A DNA stretch of 64,000 nt from Calothrix sp. NIES-4101 (GTDB lineage Bacteria > Cyanobacteriota > Cyanobacteriia > Cyanobacteriales > Nostocaceae): the NCBI GenBank assembly GCA_004296455.1, contig AP018280.1:1-64000 (forward strand), read 5' to 3'. Of this stretch, positions 47,636-55,661 are shown piece after piece; position 1 is the stretch's first letter, and the number at the start of each line of letters is the position of its first letter. The notes beneath the pieces are model-generated. The model ran no database searches. It had not been told where the DNA came from and saw nothing but the letters and a program-made list of their open reading frames with translations. The position numbers and the translations under genes are program-made.

Positions 47636-48766
47636 ATGAAACTGAAACCAAAATTGACGATCGCAGACCACTTTGATTCGGTAAAAGATCCAAGAGTAGA
47701 ACGCACAAAACGACATAGCTTACTGGATATCTTTACAATTGCAATCTGTGCTGTAGTTTGTGGAGCAGATACATGGGGTGAAATAGAAGAATATGGGAAA
47801 GCCAAGCAACAGTGGTTAAAAAAATTTTTAAAGTTACCGAATGGTATCCCCTCACACGATACATTTGCTCGTGTTTTTGCTCGTATCAATCCAGAGGAAT
47901 TTCAATCAAGTTTTATTAATTGGATTCAGTCAATTAGTAAATTAACTTCGGGAGAAGTTGTTGCAATTGATGGTAAAACCCTGCGCCATTCATATGATAA
48001 AAGTCAAGATAAAGCTGCCATACATATGATTAGTGCATGGGCGACAAATGTGCAATTAGTTTTAGGTCAATTAAAAGTTGATGATAAATCAAATGAAATT
48101 ACAGCGATTCCAGAATTGATTAAACTATTATCTCTCAAAGGCTGTATTGTTTCTATCGATGCAATGGGTTGTCAAAAATCAATTGTTAAACAAATTGTCA
48201 AGCAAGAAGCAGATTATATTATTGCACTTAAGAAGAATCAAAAAAACTTGTATAATCAAGTAGAAGCTTTATTTAAAGATGCAATTATTTCTAAATTTCA
48301 ACAATATCAGCATACAGAGCATCGTTTGGTTGATGAGAGTCACGGACGAATAGTTACTAGGTATTACAGCGTGTTAAATAATGTCGGACATCTTCTTGAC
48401 CTCAAAGATGCATGGGCAAATCTATACAGTATTGGAAAGGTTGATACTTTGAGAATTGCAAATGGTAAAACTAAGTTAGAAAGTCGTTATTATATTATGA
48501 GTATAGACCGAAATGCAGAGTTTTTTAGTAATGCAATACGTAGCCATTGGCAGATAGAGAATTGTTTACATTGGGTATTGGATGTTCAGTTTCACGAAGA
48601 TGATTCTCGAATACGTAAAGATAATGCTCCAGCTAATTTTGCCGTTTTAAGGCATATTGCCCACAGTCTTATAACCCAAGAGAAATCATCAAAGATTGGA
48701 GTCAATAATAAGCGAAAAAAAGCTGGTTGGGATAATGAATATTTAGTTAGCTTATTCAACAAATAA
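47636..48766 (+). CDS. ISAs1-family transposase
   Basis: 376 residues. DHFDSVKDPRVERTKRHSLL, VVCGADTWGEIEEYG, VVAIDGKTLRHSYD (catalytic aspartate), IVSIDAMGCQKSI (second) and RSHWQIENCLHWVLDVQFHE, DDSRIRK (glutamate) are the ISAs1 hallmarks. Complete. Terminal repeats were not identified, but the element lies between the broken integrase and the truncated kinase and may have damaged both. Confidence 0.93.
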   Translation: MKLKPKLTIADHFDSVKDPRVERTKRHSLLDIFTIAICAVVCGADTWGEIEEYGKAKQQWLKKFLKLPNGIPSHDTFARVFARINPEEFQSSFINWIQSISKLTSGEVVAIDGKTLRHSYDKSQDKAAIHMISAWATNVQLVLGQLKVDDKSNEITAIPELIKLLSLKGCIVSIDAMGCQKSIVKQIVKQEADYIIALKKNQKNLYNQVEALFKDAIISKFQQYQHTEHRLVDESHGRIVTRYYSVLNNVGHLLDLKDAWANLYSIGKVDTLRIANGKTKLESRYYIMSIDRNAEFFSNAIRSHWQIENCLHWVLDVQFHEDDSRIRKDNAPANFAVLRHIAHSLITQEKSSKIGVNNKRKKAGWDNEYLVSLFNK

Positions 48767-48989
48767 TTTTATCTCGCCTTCAAAATAATTATTTAAATAA
48801 TACATTAAATTCGTAAGTATATTCATATTTATGATATTTATTGATGTAATTTTAATGATAAATACTTGCATCTTTTTCAATTAATATTGGATGTTAAATC
48901 ATTTTTTCTGATTAAAAATATTCGATACCATATTCATATTTTTTTCTCATTGGAAAAGCTTATTTTGCCAATATTTTGGCTATTTAGAT
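48767..48989. other. AT-rich interval
   Basis: Very AT-rich, no gene supported. Likely ISAs1 end and junction with the truncated kinase gene. Confidence 0.5.
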
Positions 48990-50108
48990 GCGTTTACCCT
49001 GATTGCTCGCCCGATTTTACAGTTAAAAGAAGTCAGTCAGGTGATCGCTTCTCGTGAGGAATTTACCAATGATCGTAGGGATACAACTGTCAGTATCCGA
49101 GGTATCGATGAATTGGAGTCTTTAGGACAGTCTTTTAACCAAATGGCGTTGCAACTTCAGTCTTCCTTTGAAGAACTAGAAGCTCGTGTTGAAGAACGCA
49201 CAGCAGCGTTGCAAGAAAACAACCAACACTTAAGCAAAACCCTTGCAGAACTCAAACAAACCCAATCCCAATTGATTCAAACCGAAAAAATGTCCAGTTT
49301 AGGACAGATGGTTGCAGGCATTGCCCATGAAATTAATAACCCAGTTAATTTTATTGATGCTAATCTTTTTTATGCCGAAAACTACACACAAGACTTATTA
49401 GAATTGATTGAGTTTTTTCAGCAGCAATATCCTGATTATTCAGAATCTATTCGCCAAAAAATTCAGGAAATTGATCTAGAATTTATCTCTCAAGATTTCA
49501 AAAAAATTCTCCAGTCTATGCAAATAGGCACTAAGCGAATTACCGAAATAGTTCTATCATTACGCAACTTCTCGCGCTTAGATGAGGCTGAATTTAAAGC
49601 AGCTGATTTGCATGAGGGCATCGATAATACTTTACTGATTTTGCACCATCGCTTAGAGGTAACCACCGCTCGTCCGGTGGCAATTCAAATCATCAAGGAA
49701 TATGGCAATATCCCGCGTATAGAATGTTACCCTGGACAGTTAAATCAGGTGTTTATGAATATTTTGAATAATTCAATTGATGCGATTAATGAATCTCTGC
49801 AAGAACTCGACAACAAAAAAGTCAATATTGCTCAAAGAAGAATCTTTTTACATACAACGATGAGCGATAAAGAATTTGTTAAAATTACCATTTCCGATGA
49901 TGGTATCGGCATTCCAGAAGCGGTGCGATCACAAATCTTTGATCCCTTTTTCACCACCAAGCCCGTCGGCAAAGGCACCGGCTTAGGACTTTTCATCAGC
50001 TATCAAATTATCACCGAAAAGCATCATGGTAAGTTGTGGTGCGATTCCACGCCAGGAGAAGGCACAAAGTTTTGTATTGAAATTCCAGTGCGGCAGTCAA
50101 AGGGGTGA
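48990..50108 (+). pseudogene. Sensor histidine kinase, lacking its N-terminal sensor
   Basis: The open frame begins within a HAMP domain (AFTLIARPILQLKEV at about 48990). It continues as coiled coil (EELEARVEERTAALQENN), H-box (LGQMVAGIAHEINNPVNF, phosphorylated histidine), and ATPase N (NQVFMNILNNSIDAI), G1 (DDGIGIP), F (FDPFFTTKP) and G2 (GKGTGLGL) boxes. A GTG at 49041 could start a soluble kinase of 355 residues. The sensor and membrane parts are missing, probably because of the neighbouring ISAs1. No partner regulator is visible. Confidence 0.85.
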
Positions 50109-50129
50109 AATGAGCAACCGTACAGAAAG

Positions 50130-50155
50130 TGTACAGTGACTTTTTATTTGTCGTT
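50130..50155 (+). repeat. Possible relic of another CAST end
   Basis: TGTACAGTGACTTTTTATTT followed by GTCGTT closely resembles, from memory, the end of the Scytonema CAST (TGTACAGTGAC, then TTATCTGTCGT). It follows the kinase stop codon by 22 bases. No second end or CAST genes are seen next to it. Confidence 0.4.
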
Positions 50156-50403
50156 ATGCCAAATTAATCTCATCGAGGGGGCGAGTCGTTTGTTTGCAGA
50201 ACGCACCCCCAGTTGCGGTAGGTTTTTTGGGATGACCGAGAGATAAGCTGACTGTTGATAAGCAGAAAATTTAGTTTGCAATTGGGTTAAATTATGCCGC
50301 ATTTTGTGTAACTGCGAATTTTTATTCAAGCTCTTTTTTCAAGATTTTTATTGATATCTGTTGCTCTGTGTTTATTTTTCAAACCGATATACAGGGGATA
50401 GAA

Positions 50404-50643
50404 ATGCATCAACCAAAAACAACCGTGACGGGGAAAGATTTGGAAGGTAAAAAAGTTACCCTTGTCAACACACAACCGTTGCAATTATGTTTGTTTCAAT
50501 ATTTCTATCAAAATGATGAACAGCGTTATTCCAATGTTATCAAACTGTATGATGCCGCACCAAAATACTTCTCATCTGCTAAACTGGGTGATATTTTGGT
50601 TTGGTTGGGTTTGAACTGTGGAATTTTAACAAGTGCAATTTAG
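50404..50643 (+). pseudogene. N-terminal fragment of a cyanobacterial replication-like protein (tentative)
   Basis: 80 residues from ATG at 50404: MHQPKTTVTGKDLEGKKVTL, QPLQLCLFQYFYQND, KLYDAAPKYFSSAKL, then a short unrelated-looking tail. The pattern reminds me of the N-terminus of plasmid replication proteins in cyanobacteria, which are several times longer. If so it is truncated. I hold this assignment weakly. The interval 50644-50806 has HIP1 sites and no gene. Confidence 0.35.
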
Positions 50644-50806
50644 AGTAATTGCGTTAATGCTCAAGTAATTCCTGACGAAACCCTCAAAACTACCACTAGT
50701 AAATCGTGAGAGAAGAGAAATGCGATCGCAACCCAAGGGCGATCGCGTGTCAGGTGTAACCGGACGCATAAAACTGTAGGAAATGCGATCGCACAAGTAC
50801 CAAACC

Positions 50807-51325
50807 TCAAAACTTAAGCGATTCCCTCAATCCATCAAAGATAGCCTTAGCAATTGCTTCGGCTCCGATTTGATTCCACAAATCGACATCAGACTGTCTA
50901 TCTACAAAACAGCATTCTATCAGTATTGCGGGCATAAGCGTACGCATTAATACAAAGAATTTTCTGAATTTAACGCCTCGATTTTTGAAGCCTAGTCCAC
51001 AAAGCTTATTCAAAACCGCTTTTGCTACTACCCTACCAGCATCACTCACCGCGAATACTTCGCTACCTGCACCACCACCAGCATTGTGATGAATGCTGAC
51101 ATAAAAATCACATCCGTTAGTGTTTGCGATCGCCGTTCGTTTCCAGAGAGAAAAATCAACACTATCAGCGTTCGGTGATCGGCAATCGACCACATCAACC
51201 CCCGCTTTTATCAACATGGCGATTAAATGTTCGCCTACTGCCTTATTCATCTTGTCTTCATTCCCAAAGCCTGATGCACCCGTATCAGGAGGGCAGTTAT
51301 GACCGATGTCGATGCCAAGACGCAT
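50807..51325 (-). CDS. N-acetylmuramoyl-L-alanine amidase (Amidase_3), probable endolysin
   Basis: 172 residues, made almost wholly of one catalytic domain. MRLGIDIGHNCPPDTGASGF (first zinc histidine), VDFSLWKRTAIAN, DFYVSIHHNAGG (second histidine) and MPAILIECCFVDRQSDV (catalytic glutamate) are the amidase_3 motifs. There is no signal peptide, so it needs a holin or lysis to reach the peptidoglycan. The start overlaps the stop of the holin-like gene, forming a lysis pair at the end of the phage-like block. Confidence 0.9.
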   Translation of the reverse strand: MRLGIDIGHNCPPDTGASGFGNEDKMNKAVGEHLIAMLIKAGVDVVDCRSPNADSVDFSLWKRTAIANTNGCDFYVSIHHNAGGGAGSEVFAVSDAGRVVAKAVLNKLCGLGFKNRGVKFRKFFVLMRTLMPAILIECCFVDRQSDVDLWNQIGAEAIAKAIFDGLRESLKF

Positions 51326-51546
51326 TACTTCTGCCCTCCCTTAATTTTTTGAATTTCATCTCTAAGGTGATCAATTCGATAATTCACGAACTCATCACGC
51401 TTTTTTAAATCGTTGGAGAGAAATTCTAATTTGGCTTCAATCTTTGCGACATTGGAGCCGATGCTATAGCTTCCCGTGCCTAAGAAAAAAACCAAATTGC
51501 CAAGAATTGTTGCAGCCGCCGTTAAGGTTGCTAAGTAGCTAAACAA
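51325..51546 (-). CDS. Holin-like small membrane protein (5' end altered by IS)
   Basis: 73 residues with one N-terminal membrane segment (LATLTAAATILGNLVFFLG) and a charged coiled-coil tail (KIEAKLEFLSNDLKKRDEF). Position before the amidase suggests a holin or accessory lysis protein. The IS630 end at 51538 lies eight bases inside the present start codon, so MFSY and the start come from the IS and the original N-terminus is lost or unclear. Confidence 0.6.
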   Translation of the reverse strand: MFSYLATLTAAATILGNLVFFLGTGSYSIGSNVAKIEAKLEFLSNDLKKRDEFVNYRIDHLRDEIQKIKGGQK

Positions 51547-52611
51547 AATTAATTACATATTTTTTGCCGAATTCTCGGAGAATATTTTCCAAAGATGCAA
51601 CAAAAGTTTGCCAGTTTTTATAAGCATCAATTTCAATCCATTGATACTTAATAAACCGCCACAAAATTTCAATCAAATTTAATTCAGGAAAATAAGCAGG
51701 TAATTGAAAAATGGTAATACCACGTTCTGACCATTCTTCAATTTTATCAATAATCATATCACTGGTATGAATGGATGATTGATCAACAACAATAACCGTG
51801 GGTTTATCGACTTGAGGAAAGAAAGCATCAATGCAAGCAATAATTACATCTGAATTAATGCTTTGAGATGAAACATAAGTTTCGATGTGATGATTTCTAT
51901 TCATGATTCCTAAAACATTTAAGCGCGAACTACGGCGACTAGGAATAGTTAAATACTCTCCGATATCTTGCCACCCGTAAGGAACAGAAGGAATTAAACA
52001 AAAACCGGTTTCATCTAAGTAATACAAATTAATTTTGCCTTCGTCTTCTAATCGCTGAAACTCTGTTAACTGTGCTGATTTTTCCTTATATTCTATAGGG
52101 TCTGGCTCTCCTCCAACATCTCGTCGCATTCGATGCCAACTCATACAAAAATTCCTCAATATTCTTTTAATAGTTTCAGTACTAACTTCAACATCCCATT
52201 CTGATTTAATCTTTTGTAGTGTCTTTTTTAATTGACGAGGCTCTTGTTTTACCCAATTCCTAATTTGTACTTCTCGTTCTGGGTTAAATATTCTTTTTCG
52301 CCCTCTTCCTGGTTTATTATAAAGTCCTACAATCCCTGCTGATTCCCAACGATTGCTCCAGTTATAGATGGTTTTATAACTCACCTTAAAGATTCTCATT
52401 AATTCTTCTAGCTCTACTCCATTAGAAGCTAGAATTAGGAAATGCGCACTTTGGCGCACTTGATGATGTTGGCTTTGGCGATAGATACGCTCCAGCAGTT
52501 TCAAAGAAAGCGGATTAATTTCTCTCAGAAAAATCATTTAAACCCTAATTATTATCTCGGTAAACCCTGAATTAAATTATATTTTGATTTGTGTAAATAA
52601 TTTTGTTTGAT
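51538..52611 (-). mobile_element. IS630-family element, 1074 bp, in the phage-like operon
   Basis: Flanked by TA (51536-51537 and 52612-52613). Ends share AAACAAAATTA(A/T)TTACA as inverted repeats. It separates the structural genes from the lysis pair. Confidence 0.85.
51539..52537 (-). CDS. IS630-family transposase, single frame
   Basis: 332 residues. HTH region (LEELMRIFKVSYKTIYNWSN), then DDE motifs NLYYLDETGFCLIP, TVIVVDQSSIHTS and YFPELNLIEILWRFIKYQW. Complete and in one frame, unlike the split IS630 in hsdS, so the two elements are different members of the family. Confidence 0.92.
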   Translation of the reverse strand: MIFLREINPLSLKLLERIYRQSQHHQVRQSAHFLILASNGVELEELMRIFKVSYKTIYNWSNRWESAGIVGLYNKPGRGRKRIFNPEREVQIRNWVKQEPRQLKKTLQKIKSEWDVEVSTETIKRILRNFCMSWHRMRRDVGGEPDPIEYKEKSAQLTEFQRLEDEGKINLYYLDETGFCLIPSVPYGWQDIGEYLTIPSRRSSRLNVLGIMNRNHHIETYVSSQSINSDVIIACIDAFFPQVDKPTVIVVDQSSIHTSDMIIDKIEEWSERGITIFQLPAYFPELNLIEILWRFIKYQWIEIDAYKNWQTFVASLENILREFGKKYVINFV

Positions 52612-52670
52612 TACTTACCCCTATTTTGAGATTCATGATTTAATACCCAGTAGAAACTTGTACGTTGTCT

Positions 52671-52703
52671 AAAAGCCGATCTATTGCCAGTAGGTCGGCT
52701 TTT
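52671..52703 (-). terminator. Terminator after the phage-like structural operon
   Basis: AAAAGCCGATCTA, loop TTGCCAG, TAGGTCGGCTTTT: a 13-bp stem with one wobble pair, ending in T on either strand. It lies 7 bases past the stop codon of the fibre-like gene. Confidence 0.8.
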
Positions 52704-52709
52704 GATTAT

Positions 52710-53684
52710 TTACTTGCGTAATAGGTGATATCTGAGATTTACGCCTATTTTCACCCCTGGTGGACTGCCATACTTTTGATACATCAATAGCAGCCTTTCA
52801 CCCTGTGCAGGTTGAAAAATTTGGTTTAACGAAAATCGCCTTGATAGGCTATCGTTGGGTATTGCGCCACTGTTCGCAAAAGTCGTTCCAGTCGGCTGTG
52901 TAGTGACAATAGCTCGCCAGTAGTTAGTTGTTCCATCAACCGTACCAGCACCCGAATAAATACAATTAACTAAAAAGTCTTTGAACAGATAATCATACCG
53001 ATCATCCATTGCAATATTGTAGCTAGTGCTTCCAGAAATACTAGATGTTGGTGCCCAATAATCAAGGCTGTATTTAGTAATAGACTGCCATCGACTATTT
53101 AAGTAAAACCAAGACTCAATTAAGCTATTATTTTCGTCTAATTCATTCCAAATAAGTCCTTCAAATACACTTGAAGGAATATCAACTGAAGAGATGACGT
53201 TATTAATTGGCTCTAGAGATTCAATTAAGTCTAATAACCCGTCAATATCTGCAATTTCATGAATATGTTCAACTGCTGCTTTTTCAGCTAATGCATCAGT
53301 ACTCGCTTTGCTATCCAAAGCATCTTGTAATCCGTCAATATCAGAAATTGGCAAGGGTAAACTAGTCGCCAAGTCGATTAACTCCTCTATTTTTACAAGC
53401 CAGTTAACTGCATCTTTATCAAGTCTTTGTAACGCTAATCTTCTATTCTCAATGCCATCTGGCTTGATAAATAATTGCCCTTCCAAGACTCCCGGTCTAT
53501 ACCCGATTAATCGCCTATCGAAAATAATCGATTCGGTTTCTTGTCCAATAGCAGCCCTGAGAGTCCCTGAAGGATTCCCATCGATAGTATGGGTAATTCG
53601 GTAAAGATTAGTCGCAGATATGTTAGTTAATTGCCATTGCTCTGATAATTGGATAACTCCAATTGTTCGCCAAGCCAAGAGCAT
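52710..53684 (-). CDS. Phage fibre-like protein, unknown family
   Basis: 324 residues. The N-terminal ~100 residues are mixed alpha/beta. The middle has short repeated segments typical of fibres (ISDIDGLQDALDSKASTDAL, IADIDGLLDLIESL). The C-terminal part is beta-rich and aromatic. Repeats of the DIDGL kind recur in tail-fibre shafts. Last gene before the terminator. I do not recognise a named family. Confidence 0.5.
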   Translation of the reverse strand: MLLAWRTIGVIQLSEQWQLTNISATNLYRITHTIDGNPSGTLRAAIGQETESIIFDRRLIGYRPGVLEGQLFIKPDGIENRRLALQRLDKDAVNWLVKIEELIDLATSLPLPISDIDGLQDALDSKASTDALAEKAAVEHIHEIADIDGLLDLIESLEPINNVISSVDIPSSVFEGLIWNELDENNSLIESWFYLNSRWQSITKYSLDYWAPTSSISGSTSYNIAMDDRYDYLFKDFLVNCIYSGAGTVDGTTNYWRAIVTTQPTGTTFANSGAIPNDSLSRRFSLNQIFQPAQGERLLLMYQKYGSPPGVKIGVNLRYHLLRK

Positions 53685-54071
53685 TTAATATCCCCCAAAT
53701 GTGGTAATATCATCAATTTTTTCTTCTATACGGTCTAACCGTTCTTCTGCAAAATCAAACGGCTTTTCCCATATCGTCAACTTTAAATCAGGTATCCATA
53801 ATTTGGGGCGTACTTCAATACTTCCTTGTAAGTCTGCAATACTCAAAACATGTTGCTGATTACCCAGATAAAGCCTTTTCCAGCGACCATCCATCCTACC
53901 GTCTGGCGTAATCTGAAAAGGTATTAACCAACCAACAAAATTTAAATCCCAACTACCTACCTTTTCGCACCCAATTGCTATTAACCGCGACTGAAATCTA
54001 TAGTGAATAATGATTTGTGGACGCGGGTTAACATGCAATAAAAAATTCCTTTGATAAACCCGCTTCCACAT
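53685..54071 (-). CDS. Unknown protein of the phage-like operon
   Basis: 128 residues, beta-rich and aromatic (VNPRPQIIIHYRFQSRLIAI, WDLNFVGWLIPFQITPDGR), ending in a short helix (FAEERLDRIEEKIDDI). It overlaps or abuts its neighbours on both sides (next gene starts one base after its stop). Probably structural. No family recognised. Confidence 0.55.
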   Translation of the reverse strand: MWKRVYQRNFLLHVNPRPQIIIHYRFQSRLIAIGCEKVGSWDLNFVGWLIPFQITPDGRMDGRWKRLYLGNQQHVLSIADLQGSIEVRPKLWIPDLKLTIWEKPFDFAEERLDRIEEKIDDITTFGGY

Positions 54072-54073
54072 AG

Positions 54074-54289
54074 TTAAGGTACTAAGTCAATATTTGATTC
54101 AGCCTCACGCAATACGATATCTACGCTCGTATCTTGCGCTTGAGTAGAACCTTGCACATAGCGAGCTTCTGGTTTAGTGGGAATAAAATCGGCTGTATCG
54201 ATATCAGCAACGAATGCACTCCCATCCCAATATTCAGCAGGGTCTCCAGTTACCTCGTCAAGCTTGACAATTACAAATCCAAGAGCCAT
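54074..54289 (-). CDS. Small unknown protein of the phage-like operon
   Basis: 71 residues, acidic (GDPAEYWDGSAFVADIDTAD), starting MALGFVIVKLDEV. It lies two bases upstream of the next gene. No family recognised. Compatible with a small structural or chaperone protein. Confidence 0.5.
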   Translation of the reverse strand: MALGFVIVKLDEVTGDPAEYWDGSAFVADIDTADFIPTKPEARYVQGSTQAQDTSVDIVLREAESNIDLVP

Positions 54290-54343
54290 TTTCTTTCCTT
54301 AATCAATGATTACTACAAAAAAAATCAGACGAATTCACATAGA

Positions 54344-54718
54344 TTAATAGGTGAACTTACGACGACGTACCGGACGCACGGAAATAACGGGATTGCCCGC
54401 ATAAGTTTTCCCACGTGCTTCAGTCGCGATAGTATCCGCCTTAGTTGGACTAACCAACACGACGGCTCTACGCTTCTGCTTGTTTTTTGTGTAATAGAGT
54501 GCGATCGGGAAGCAGCCATTTAACAATGCATCCTCAATCCCGTCACCAACTAAGGTTTTACCTTGTGGTGGAACACCGTCAGCATCCTCGGTCCATCCTA
54601 AGGATGCAGTCAGTGCGCTAATAGAAGTCTTGATCGCTTTTACCCGCGCAACTTTATTATTCCCTAGATCGATAAAATAGGTTGTGCGAGTGCGTGAAGT
54701 TACTGGGGGATTCGCCAT
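54344..54718 (-). CDS. Unknown basic protein of the phage-like operon
   Basis: 124 residues. Compact start (TTYFIDLGNNKVARVKAIKT) and strongly basic end (VRPVRRRKFTY, also KNKQKRRAVVLV). Basic tail and size would suit a nucleic-acid-contacting or small structural protein, but no family is recognised. It is preceded by a 112-base gap with an 18-bp perfect palindrome, the only sizeable gap in the operon. Confidence 0.5.
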   Translation of the reverse strand: MANPPVTSRTRTTYFIDLGNNKVARVKAIKTSISALTASLGWTEDADGVPPQGKTLVGDGIEDALLNGCFPIALYYTKNKQKRRAVVLVSPTKADTIATEARGKTYAGNPVISVRPVRRRKFTY

Positions 54719-54785
54719 TTACGTGTTAGTTTTGCAACATCTACTATTCAGGTATAGCAAGATTTTTGAGCGTTTCATTCGTGAT

Positions 54786-54803
54786 GGAGACCTTAAGGTC
54801 TCC
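54786..54803. promoter_or_regulatory. 18-bp perfect palindrome
   Basis: GGAGACCTTAAGGTCTCC in the gap before the 124-residue gene. It has no loop and no T run, so a protein-binding site is as likely as a transcript hairpin. Confidence 0.35.
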
Positions 54804-54830
54804 AAGGTTTGAAATGCAAAACAACTTTCC

Positions 54831-55661
54831 TTACACCTTAACTAGTGCGTCAACCCACTGTCCCCCAGTATCTACCAAGGGTACAATTTCGTCTAATCCG
54901 TGAATGTACATATACGCTTGGCGAAATCTCACCCTAGCGCTCGGTCTCCACCTCCGATTTTTGCGTTGCTTGCCGTACACCAGCTTTGTACCTTTAGCGA
55001 CAGATACAGAGGTTCTCTTGGGAATCGACACAGACATCTTGGAGGCATCAAATGGATGACCCCGAACAGCTAGAACATTTTTGATAATTTTTTCCCCTTC
55101 TTTTTCATTGAGGGAAAATATTTTAAGTTGATACCCGTTTTGCTTGTCAATATAGGAAACGATGTCTTTTCCTTTCGCAAAATAAATCCCTTTCCCGTTC
55201 TCGATAAATTCTCTTTTACTTGCATTAGCTAAAGTCAAGGCTTTTGCTTCCGTCATAGTTTGAGATGTTTCATTCATCAACCTGAAACTAATTTCAGCCG
55301 TGACAGGATTCAGCCTATCGGGAATTGATTCTTTGTCTTGGGTGAAATATAAAAACACTTGCGGTCTACCCTCAAATTTTTCTTGAAATTCGAGTGAGGG
55401 CATTCCATAAAATACACCCAATCTCTTTTTTGAATATCCCAGTATTTCGTAAAACAAATACATTCGTAGGATAGTCATATCAACCGTATCTTTATCATCC
55501 AGGGTGCAAGCTAATCGCAAAGCAGCACGAGGAGTATTTACCGTTGGTTCCCAATCAATACCCCCAACGTCTTTAAAATATCGCGCTACAGCTTTGTTAT
55601 GCTCACGCCTAAGCATATCTTGCAAGTGTTCCCAGTGGGAAAAATTTGGCGGTAATGTCAT
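54831..55661 (-). CDS. Unknown protein of the phage-like operon
   Basis: 276 residues, starting MTLPPNFSHWEHLQDMLRRE. It contains a helical first third, a middle with YFTQDKESIPDRLNPVTAEI, and a basic end (KQRKNRRWRPSARVRFRQAY). It shares a base with the stop of the upstream 637-residue gene, so the two are translationally coupled. No family recognised. Location after a tape-measure-like gene suggests a tail component. Confidence 0.5.
   Translation of the reverse strand: MTLPPNFSHWEHLQDMLRREHNKAVARYFKDVGGIDWEPTVNTPRAALRLACTLDDKDTVDMTILRMYLFYEILGYSKKRLGVFYGMPSLEFQEKFEGRPQVFLYFTQDKESIPDRLNPVTAEISFRLMNETSQTMTEAKALTLANASKREFIENGKGIYFAKGKDIVSYIDKQNGYQLKIFSLNEKEGEKIIKNVLAVRGHPFDASKMSVSIPKRTSVSVAKGTKLVYGKQRKNRRWRPSARVRFRQAYMYIHGLDEIVPLVDTGGQWVDALVKV

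Noticed and set aside
48866-49057. 63-residue frame overlapping the start of the kinase
   Set aside because: It is out of phase with the HAMP-coding sequence and very AT-rich. The kinase frame is the real one.
50144-50329. 61-residue minus-strand frame after the kinase gene
   Set aside because: No domain, low-complexity start, and no supporting context. Left out of the annotation.
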